A stretch of DNA of 64,000 nucleotides from assembly GCA_949752795.1 (NCBI GenBank), contig OX457058.1, positions 38,876,587-38,940,586 of the forward strand, given 5' to 3'. This document shows, piece after piece, positions 51,304 through 61,542 of this stretch (the first letter of the stretch is position 1; each line of letters opens with the position of its first letter). Position numbers and translations under genes: made by a program. The DNA comes from Hyperoodon ampullatus (lineage: Eukaryota; Chordata; Mammalia; Artiodactyla; Ziphiidae). The notes beneath the pieces were generated by a model that ran no database searches, had not been told where the DNA came from, and worked only from the letters and a program-made list of their open reading frames with translations.

Positions 51304-52045
51304 CCAGCCTGTGGCCTTTTGATTCTCATCCTCTCAGGCGCTAGGTCCAGCAGTGGGTATCCTTGATTGAATGGTAGCTCAATATTTACCTTTTCAAGGC
51401 ACCTCCTTTGTGTTTTCATTACTGGCTCTTACCATGTCCCATGTTGAACCAAGGGTAGGCATGTCTCTACAACCCCTTCAGCATTTATTGTTTGCCGAAT
51501 TTTTGCTGATGGCCATTGTGACTGGTGTGAGCTGATAGGTTTTTGTAATTTGGATTTGCATGTCTTTAAGTATTCCTAATGTTCAGCATTTTTCCACGCC
51601 TTTTAAAATTTCTGTGAAACAAAAACAGGAAAAGAAACGGTGGGTACCATAAACCTCTTGAAATTGTTATCTTTGAAGGTTGCCCTCTTTTGAATTTTTT
51701 GGTCGAGTTTTGACCCCAGGAATTTTTTTGAGGGCAGGTGTCATTTACAGGCCTGCAATGAGTGTGAATATTTAGTGACCTTTGGCACTGGGTTTAAAGC
51801 TGCTGTTGAGGGAAACGGCCACAAGGCGGCAGCATTTCTCCATTCCCAAATCTGGTTACTAGGACAGCAGAGCCTTTCTGGAAGTCCTGTTCTTAGCTTG
51901 TAAATTACAATGGAATGTGCCAGGAAAAACCCTCATAAGTTTATGTCACATTAAATCTTGTTCATTGTTTGAATGTTTTTATCAGGGTAATGTTTAGAAT
52001 ATTGTTTGTCCTAGGTGTACACAATCTGGTTCATTTGTACATTAC

Positions 52046-52057
52046 ATATATATATAT
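52046..52057. repeat. (AT)6 microsatellite, unit 12
   Basis: Short tract identical to that of unit 10. Confidence 0.85.
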
Positions 52058-55000
52058 GTATATTCATATACACATCCTCCTCCCATGTAAATTCTTTCAG
52101 GGTGTTCCGTAGACCTCTCTTGTTATATGGTCGGTCGTTTTGATAGATGTATTTAATAGGTATTTGTACACGTATGGTAACCCTAATCTTAATTTTTCCA
52201 TTCCCCGTACCTTTCCTTTTAGATAAGCATAGTGTGTTTTCTATGTCTGTGAGTGTCTTTCTCTGTGGAAATATGTTCATTTGTGTCAGTTGTTAGATAA
52301 TGCCTATAAGTGATATCATAAGATATGTCTTTTGCTTTCCGACTTACCTCATGTTCTGTGATTATCTCTAGGCTCATCTATGGTGCCTCAAAGAGCAGTG
52401 CTTCATTGTTTTCCATGGCTAATATTCCATTGTGTACATGGACCACTTCTTCTTTATCCATTCATCTGGTGATGGACATTATGGTTGCTTCCGTGTCTTG
52501 GCTATTATGAAAATTGCTGCAGTGCAGCTGTTGAAGCCTGTGCCTTCTCGACTCTGGTCTTCTCAGGTGAGAGGCTCAGCAGTGGGCCTGCTGAATGGAA
52601 TGGTGGCTCCATTTTTACTTATAAACGCAGCTCCTTTCTCTGCTCATTATTGGCTGTTACCCCTTTACAACTCACCAGCAGGTAGAGGGTACCCAGTTCT
52701 CTAAAACCCCTTCGGCATTAATTGTTTGTAGACTTTTTGCTGATGGTACTTGACATGTGTGAGTTGAAACCTTTCTGTAGGTTAGATTTGCATGGGCTAA
52801 TAATTCCTGATGTTGAGCTTTTATCCATTTTCCTCTTTTTTGAAAAAGAGTGAGTAAAACTTACCTGTCCATACGATCTCCTTGAAAAATTTGCCAGTTT
52901 TGAATATTTTTGGCCATTCCCTACCTCAGGACACTTTTTGACGGGAGGTGTCCTTTACAGCCCTGAGTCCTTGTGAGTGTTAAGTGACCATTAGCTGTGG
53001 GTTTAAAGCCACTCTTGCGGGGAACTGGCCACAAGGCGGCAGCATTTCTACATTTCTAACTCTGGGTTTTGGGCAACAGAGCTTTCCTGGAAGTCGTGTT
53101 AGTCAGCTGCAAATTAGAGTGGAATGTGCCAGTGCAAACCCGCAAGTACTTATATCTCCTACATTTTTGTTTGGTTTTTAAATTTAATTTTTATTCATTA
53201 TCAGAGCAAATTTGATAAAAATGTAGATTCTCCTAGGTGTACAGATTCTGCTTTATCATATCAATGTATCTGTCTATTCCTCTTTGGATCCTATCCCGTG
53301 TATGTTATTATGGAGTGTGGAGTAGACCTCTCTTCGTATTCCATAGGTATTTTGTGATTATATATTTCATATGTATTAGTACATGTCTGATAACCCCCAT
53401 ATCCTAATTCACATATTCCTTACACCTTTCCATTTGGTTAAACATAATTTGGTTTTCTGAATCTATGCGTGTCCTTCTCTTGGAAATTATTTTATGGGCA
53501 TCAATTTTTAGGTAACACCTATAAGTGATGTCATAGCATATCTGTCTTTTGGTTTCTTTCTTACTTCAAGTTGGGTGATTATCTCTAGATCCTTTTATGG
53601 TGTTGCCAACGGCACTGTTCCATGCTTCTTCATGGTTAATATTCCATTGGGTACATGGACGACTTCTTCTTGGTGCATTTTTCTGTTGATGGACATTTTG
53701 GTTTCTTCCAGGTCTTGGCTATGGTACATGTTGTTGCAGTGCAGGATTGCCAGCCTGTGTCCTTTTGATTCTGGTCTACCCAGGTGATAGGCCCATCAGT
53801 GGGCCTACCAGATCACATGGTAGCTCAATTTTTACCTTTAAACGCACCTCCATTCTGTTCTCACTACTGGCTCTTACCAGGTTACATCCCACCAGCAGCT
53901 AAAGGGTACGCAGTTCTCCAAAACCCCTTCAGCATTTATTCTTTGTAGGCTTTTTTTTGCTGATGATCATTCTGACGGCTGTGAGGTGAACGCTTTTGTA
54001 CACTGGATTTGCATGGCTTTATTAATTCTTGATGTTCAGCCTTTTTCCCTTCCCGTTTTTTTTAACAAAATAAAAGAAAAAAAAGAAACAGAACACAAAT
54101 GTGTGTAAAATATGCCTCTTGAAACTGTCTTTTTGAAATGTGGAGGTCTTTTGAATTTTTTGGTCGGTATTGGACCCCAGCATTTGTTTGCAGGGCAGGT
54201 GTCATTTACAGGCCCGGAAGTATTTTGAATATCAACTGACCATTAACGCTGGGTTTAAAGCTGCTGTTGTGTGAAACGGCCACAAGGTGGCAGCAGTTCT
54301 CCTTTACCAAATCTGGTAACTAGGGCCACAGGGCCTCAATGGAAGTCGTGTTCTAGGTTGTAATTTAGAATGGACTGTGCCAGGATAAAGCCCCTTAAGT
54401 TTATGTCTCACTACTTCTTGCTCGTTTTTTCAATTTAATTTTTATTTTTTTTTATCACAGCCAGTTTGATTACAATGTTTGGCTTGTTTTAGGTGTGCAA
54501 GATGTGATTCTTTTACACATATACATATGTCTACTCTCCTGGGATCGTTTTCCCATGTACGTTATGAGAGAATGTTGAGTAGTCTTCTCTTGGTATTCTG
54601 TAGGATATTGGGGATTATATATTTCACCTATGTTTGTATATGTCTGTTAACCCCAATATCCAAATGGATCCAATTCTCACACCTTTCCATTGGTGAACCA
54701 TAAGTTTGTTTAATGAATCTGTGATTGCCCTTCTGTGTGGAAATATCTTCACTGATATCAATTTTTAGGTAACACCTATAAGTGATATCATACGATATGT
54801 GTCTTTCTCTTTCTGACTTACTACAAGTTGTGTGACTACCTCTAGATTCATCGACGGTGCTGCAAATGGCATTGTGTCCTTTTTCTCCTTGGCTAATATT
54901 CCGTCTGTACATGTACCAGTTCTTCTTTGTCCACTCATCTGTTGATGGACTTTTTGGTTGCTTCCACGTCTTGGCTATTTTAATACTGTGGCAATGCACA

Positions 55001-55798
55001 TTTGCCTGCCTGTGACTTCCAATTCTGCCTTCTTAGGTTATAGGCCCAGGATTGGGCCTTGTGCGTCCTATGGTAGCAAAATGTTTACCTTGTAAAGGCA
55101 CCTCCATTCTGTTCTCATTATGGCTCTTACCAGGTTACGTCCCACTTAAAGTTGAGGGTATGCACTTCTCCATAACACCTTCAGCATTTATTGTTTTCAG
55201 GTTTTTGTTGAGGTTTATTCTGACTAGTGTGAGCTGATACCTATTTGTGGTTGGATTTGCATGCATCTCATAATCCCTTGAAATTGAGCTTTCTGGCATG
55301 TCCTTTTTTCCTTCAAACTGTGAGTACAGCTTACCTCTTCAAATTGTTTTCTTGAAGTATGTGTGACATTTTGAAATATTTTGGCCATTACCTCCCTCAA
55401 GACATTTTGAGGGCAGGTTTCATTTACAGCCCTCCAGTACTGGTGCATATGAAGTGACCCTTAGCACAGGTTTTAAAGCTGCTGTTGCAGGTAACGGCCA
55501 GAGGGTGGCAGCATTTCTGCTTTCCCAATCTGGTAACTTGGGAAAGAGACCTACCTGCCAGTGGTGTTCCTCGGTTATAAATTCGAGTGGAATGTGCCCG
55601 GATAAATCCCCAAAACCTGATGTCTCCTTACTTATGTTGCTTTTCTAAATTGAATTTATATTTCTTTATTGGAGTCATATTCCATTGTGTACATGGACCA
55701 TTTCTTCTTTGTGCATTCCTCTGTTGATGGGCATTTTCGTTGCTTCCAAGTGTTGGCTATGGTAAATATTGCTGGAGTGCAGGATTGCCAGCCTGTGT

Positions 55799-56001
55799 CT
55801 CTTTTTTTTTGGTGGTACGCAGGCCTCTCACTGCCGTGGCCTCTCCCGTTGAGGAGCACAGACTCCGGACACGCAGGCCCAGCAGCTATAGCTCACGGGA
55901 CCAGCCGCTCCACGGCATGTGGGATCTTCCCGGACCGGGGCACGAACCCGTGTCCCCTGCATCGGCAGGCGGGCTCTCAACCACTGCGCCACCAGTGAAG
56001 T
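55799..56001 (-). mobile_element. CHR-2-type SINE, antisense (unit 12, B-type)
   Basis: Long-tail B form. Confidence 0.92.
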
Positions 56002-56744
56002 CCAGCCTGTGGCCTTTTGATTCTCATCCTCTCAGGCGATAGGTCCAGCAGTGGGTATCCTTGATTGAATGGTAGCTCAATATTTACCTTTTCAAGGCAC
56101 CTCCTTTGTGTTTTCATTACTGGCTCTTACCATGTCCCATGTTGAACCAAGGGTAGGCATGTCTCTACAACCCCTTCAGCATTTATTGTTTGCCGAATTT
56201 TTGCTGATGGCCATTGTGACTGGTGTGAGCTGATAGGTTTTTGTAATTTGGATTTGCATGTCTTTAAGTATTCCTAATGTTCAGCATTTTTCCACGCCTT
56301 TTAAAATTTCTGTGAAACAAAAACAGGAAAAAAAACGGTGGGTACCATAAACCTCTTGAAATTGTTATCTTTGAAGGTTGCCCTCTTTTGAATTTTTTGG
56401 TCGAGTTTTGACCCCAGGGATTTTTTTGAGGGCAGGTGTCATTTACAGGCCTGCAATGAGTGTGAATATTTAGTGACCTTTGGCACTGGGTTTAAAGCTG
56501 CTGTTGAGGGAAACGGCCACAAGGCGGCAGCATTTCTCCATTCCCAAATCTGGTTACTAGGACAGCAGAGCCTTTCTGGAAGTCCTGTTCCTAGGTTGTA
56601 AATTACAATGGAATGTGCCAGGAAAAACCCCCATAAGTTTATGTCACATTACTTCTTGTTCATTGTTTGAATGTTTTTAATCGGGGTAGTGTTTAGAATA
56701 TTGTTTGTCCGAGGTGTACACAATCTGGTTCATTTGTACATTAC

Positions 56745-56781
<37 letters not shown>

Positions 56782-56798
56782 TATATATATATATATAT
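56745..56798. repeat. (AT)n(AC)n(AT)n microsatellite, unit 13
   Basis: Expanded, with a longer AC core than in units 8 and 9. Confidence 0.9.
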
Positions 56799-59700
56799 GT
56801 ATATTCATATACACATCCTCCTCCCATGTAAATTCTTTCAGGGTGTTCCGTAGACCTCTCTTGTTATATGGTCGGTCGTTTTGATAGATGTATTTAATAG
56901 GTATTTGTACACGTATGGTAACCCTAATCTTAATTTTTCCATTCCCCGTACCTTTCCTTTTAGATAAGCATAGTGTGTTTTCTATGTCTGTGAGTGTCTT
57001 TCTCTGTGGAAATATGTTCATTTGTGTCAGTTGTTAGATAATGCCTATAAGTGATATCATAAGATATGTCTTTTGCTTTCCGACTTACCTCATGTTCTGT
57101 GATTATCTCTAGGCTCATCTATGGTGCCTCAAAGAGCAGTGCTTCATTGTTTTCCATGGCTAATATTCCATTGTGTACATGGACCACTTCTTCTTTATCC
57201 ATTCATCTGGTGATGGACATTATGGTTGCTTCCGTGTCTTGGCTATTATGAAAATTGCTGCAGTGCAGCTGTTGAAGCCTGTGCCTTCTCGACTCTGGTC
57301 TTCTCAGGTGAGAGGCTCAGCAGTGGGCCTGCTGAATGGAATGGTGGCTCCATTTTTACTTATAAACGCAGCTCCTTTCTCTGCTCATTATTGGCTGTTA
57401 CCCCTTTACAACTCACCAGCAGGTAGAGGGTACCCAGTTCTCTAAAACCCCTTCGGCATTAATTGTTTGTAGACTTTTTGCTGATGGTACTTGACATGTG
57501 TGAGTTGAAACCTTTCTGTAGGTTAGATTTGCATGGGCTAATAATTCCTGATGTTGAGCTTTTATCCATTTTCCTCTTTTTTGAAAAAGAGTGAGTAAAA
57601 CTTACCTGTCCATACGATCTCCTTGAAAAATTTGCCAGTTTTGAATATTTTTGGCCATTCCCTACCTCAGGACACTTTTTGACGGGAGGTGTCCTTTACA
57701 GCCCTGAGTCCTTGTGAGTGTTAAGTGACCATTAGCTGTGGGTTTAAAGCCACTCTTGCGGGGAACTGGCCACAAGGCGGCAGCATTTCTACATTTCTAA
57801 CTCTGGGTTTTGGGCAACAGAGCTTTCCTGGAAGTCGTGTTAGTCAGCTGCAAATTAGAGTGGAATGTGCCAGTGCAAACCCGCAAGTACTTATATCTCC
57901 TACATTTTTGTTTGGTTTTTAAATTTAATTTTTATTCATTATCAGAGCAAATTTGATAAAAATGTAGATTCTCCTAGGTGTACAGATTCTGCTTTATCAT
58001 ATCAATGTATCTGTCTATTCCTCTTTGGATCCTATCCCGTGTATGTTATTATGGAGTGTGGAGTAGACCTCTCTTCGTATTCCATAGGTATTTTGTGATT
58101 ATATATTTCATATGTATTAGTACATGTCTGATAACCCCCATATCCTAATTCACATATTCCTTACACCTTTCCATCTGGTTAAACATAATTTGGTTTTCTG
58201 AATCTATGCGTGTCCTTCTCTTGGAAATTATTTTATGGGCATCAATTTTTAGGTAACACCTATAAGTGATGTCATAGCATATCTGTCTTTTGGTTTCTTT
58301 CTTACTTCAAGTTGGGTGATTATCTCTAGATCCTTTTATGGTGTTGCCAACGGCACTGTTCCATGCTTCTTCATGGTTAATATTCCATTGGGTACATGGA
58401 CGACTTCTTCTTGGTGCATTTTTCTGTTGATGGACATTTTGGTTTCTTCCAGGTCTTGGCTATGGTACATGTTGTTGCAGTGCAGGATTGCCAGCCTGTG
58501 TCCTTTTGATTCTGGTCTACCCAGGTGATAGGCCCATCAGTGGGCCTACCAGATCACATGGTAGCTCAATTTTTACCTTTAAACGCACCTCCATTCTGTT
58601 CTCACTACTGGCTCTTACCAGGTTACATCCCACCAGCAGCTAAAGGGTACGCAGTTCTCCAAAACCCCTTCAGCATTTATTCTTTGTAGGCTTTTTTTTG
58701 CTGATGATCATTCTGACGGCTGTGAGGTGAACGCTTTTGTACACTGGATTTGCATGGCTTTATTAATTCCTGATGTTCAGCCTTTTTCCCTTCCCGTTTT
58801 TTTTAACAAAATAAAAGAAAAAAAAAGAAACAGAACACAAATGTGTGTAAAATATGCCTCTTGAAACTGTCTTTTTGAAATGTGGAGGTCTTTTGAATTT
58901 TTTGGTCGGTATTGGACCCCAGCATTTGTTTGCAGGGCAGGTGTCATTTACAGGCCCGGAAGTATTTTGAATATCAACTGACCATTAACGCTGGGTTTAA
59001 AGCTGCTGTTGTGTGAAACGGCCACAAGGTGGCAGCAGTTCTCCTTTACCAAATCTGGTAACTAGGGCCACAGGGCCTCAATGGAAGTCGTGTTCTAGGT
59101 TGTAATTTAGAATGGACTGTGCCAGGATAAAGCCCCTTAAGTTTATGTCTCACTACTTCTTGCTCGTTTTTTCAATTTAATTTTTATTTTTTTTTATCAC
59201 AGCCAGTTTGATTACAATGTTTGGCTTGTTTTAGGTGTGCAAGATGTGATTCTTTTACACATATACATATGTCTACTCTCCTGGGATCGTTTTCCCATGT
59301 ACGTTATGAGAGAATGTTGAGTAGTCTTCTCTTGGTATTCTGTAGGATATTGGGGATTATATATTTCACCTATGTTTGTATATGTCTGTTAACCCCAATA
59401 TCCAAATGGATCCAATTCTCACACCTTTCCATTGGTGAACCATAAGTTTGTTTAATGAATCTGTGATTGCCCTTCTGTGTGGAAATATCTTCACTGATAT
59501 CAATTTTTAGGTAACACCTATAAGTGATATCATACGATATGTGTCTTTCTCTTTCTGACTTACTACAAGTTGTGTGACTACCTCTAGATTCATCGACGGT
59601 GCTGCAAATGGCATTGTGTCCTTTTTCTCCTTGGCTAATATTCCGTCTGTACATGTACCAGTTCTTCTTTGTCCACTCATCTGTTGATGGACTTTTTGGT

Positions 59701-60540
59701 TGCTTCCACGTCTTGGCTATTTTAATACTGTGGCAATGCACATTTGCCTGCCTGTGACTTCCAATTCTGCCTTCTTAGGTTATAGGCCCAGGATTGGGCC
59801 TTGTGCGTCCTATGGTAGCAAAATGTTTACCTTGTAAAGGCACCTCCATTCTGTTCTCATTATGGCTCTTACCAGGTTACGTCCCACTTAAAGTTGAGGG
59901 TATGCACTTCTCCATAACACCTTCAGCATTTATTGTTTTCAGGTTTTTGTTGAGGTTTATTCTGACTAGTGTGAGCTGATACCTATTTGTGGTTGGATTT
60001 GCATGCATCTCATAATCCCTTGAAATTGAGCTTTCTGGCATGTCCTTTTTTCCTTCAAACTGTGAGTACAGCTTACCTCTTCAAATTGTTTTCTTGAAGT
60101 ATGTGTGACATTTTGAAATATTTTGGCCATTACCTCCCTCAAGACATTTTGAGGGCAGGTTTCATTTACAGCCCTCCAGTACTGGTGCATATGAAGTGAC
60201 CCTTAGCACAGGTTTTAAAGCTGCTGTTGCAGGTAACGGCCAGAGGGTGGCAGCATTTCTGCTTTCCCAATCTGGTAACTTGGGAAAGAGACCTACCTGC
60301 CAGTGGTGTTCCTCGGTTATAAATTCGAGTGGAATGTGCCCGGATAAATCCCCAAAACCTGATGTCTCCTTACTTATGTTGCTTTTCTAAATTGAATTTA
60401 TATTTCTTTATTGGAGTCATATTCCATTGTGTACATGGACCATTTCTTCTTTGTGCATTCCTCTGTTGATGGGCATTTTCGTTGCTTCCAAGTGTTGGCT
60501 ATGGTAAATATTGCTGGAGTGCAGGATTGCCAGCCTGTGT

Positions 60541-60743
60541 CTCTTTTTTTTTGGTGGTACGCAGGCCTCTCACTGCCGTGGCCTCTCCCGTTGAGGAGCA
60601 CAGACTCCGGACACGCAGGCCCAGCAGCTATAGCTCACGGGACCAGCCGCTCCACGGCATGTGGGATCTTCCCGGACCGGGGCACGAACCCGTGTCCCCT
60701 GCATCGGCAGGCGGGCTCTCAACCACTGCGCCACCAGTGAAGT
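60541..60743 (-). mobile_element. CHR-2-type SINE, antisense (unit 13, B-type)
   Basis: Long-tail B form; the last SINE in the window because unit 14 is cut before its s4. Confidence 0.92.
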
Positions 60744-61238
60744 CCAGCCTGTGGCCTTTTGATTCTCATCCTCTCAGGCGATAGGTCCAGCAGTGGGTAT
60801 CCTTGATTGAATGGTAGCTCAATATTTACCTTTTCAAGGCACCTCCTTTGTGTTTTCATTACTGGCTCTTACCATGTCCCATGTTGAACCAAGGGTAGGC
60901 ATGTCTCTACAACCCCTTCAGCATTTATTGTTTGCCGAATTTTTGCTGATGGCCATTGTGACTGGTGTGAGCTGATAGGTTTTTGTAATTTGGATTTGCA
61001 TGTCTTTAAGTATTCCTAATGTTCAGCATTTTTCCACGCCTTTTAAAATTTCTGTGAAACAAAAACAGGAAAAGAAACGGTGGGTACCATAAACCTCTTG
61101 AAATTGTTATCTTTGAAGGTTGCCCTCTTTTGAATTTTTTGGTCGAGTTTTGACCCCAGGGATTTTTTTGAGGGCAGGTGTCATTTACAGGCCTGCAATG
61201 AGTGTGAATATTTAGTGACCTTTAGCACTGGGTTTAAA

Positions 61239-61486
61239 GCTGCTGTTGAGGGAAACGGCCACAAGGCGGCAGCATTTCTCCATTCCCAAATCTGGTTACT
61301 AGGACAGCAGAGCCTTTCTGGAAGTCCTGTTCCTAGGTTGTAAATTACAATGGAATGTGCCAGGAAAAACCCCCATAAGTTTATGTCACATTACTTCTTG
61401 TTCATTGTTTGAATGTTTTTAATCGGGGTAATGTTTAGAATATTGTTTGTCCGAGGTGTACACAATCTGGTTCATTTGTACATTAC

Positions 61487-61542
<56 letters not shown>

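Larger units (their letters stand above)
47056..51798 (+). repeat. Higher-order unit 11 (block B, left half of second dimer)
   Basis: 4743 bp. Starts: s1 47056, s2 48312, s3 49565, s4 50782. CTCF-like cores at 47076, 48333, 49585 and 50802. Near-copy of unit 9. Differences seen are the microsatellite composition, TTGGTCGATATTGG near 49463, and GGAAAAGAAACGG near 51627 (A-type) where unit 9 has GGAAAAAAAACGG. Confidence 0.97.
37614..56496 (+). repeat. Duplicated two-unit block: units 9-10 and 11-12
   Basis: Units 9+10 (37614-47055, 9442 bp) and 11+12 (47056-56496, 9441 bp) correspond in order, length and private alleles: the unit 9/11-specific s4 bases, then the unit 10/12-specific s1 haplotype. 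This is a second level of higher-order structure, a ~9.44 kb dimer present twice in tandem. Confidence 0.85.
51799..56496 (+). repeat. Higher-order unit 12 (block B, divergent s1)
   Basis: 4698 bp, the same length as unit 10. Starts: s1 51799, s2 53008, s3 54260, s4 55478. CTCF-like cores at 51819, 53029, 54280 and 55498. Carries the divergent s1 haplotype of unit 10; it differs from unit 10 by a few substitutions only. Confidence 0.97.
56497..61238 (+). repeat. Higher-order unit 13 (block B)
   Basis: 4742 bp. Starts: s1 56497, s2 57749, s3 59002, s4 60220. CTCF-like cores at 56517, 57770, 59022 and 60240. s1 is of the unit 8/9/11 type with the expanded microsatellite, while s3-s4 match units 8, 10 and 12. 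It is therefore a recombinant of the two B sub-types. CCATCTGGTTAAAC near 58173 is private. Confidence 0.97.
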
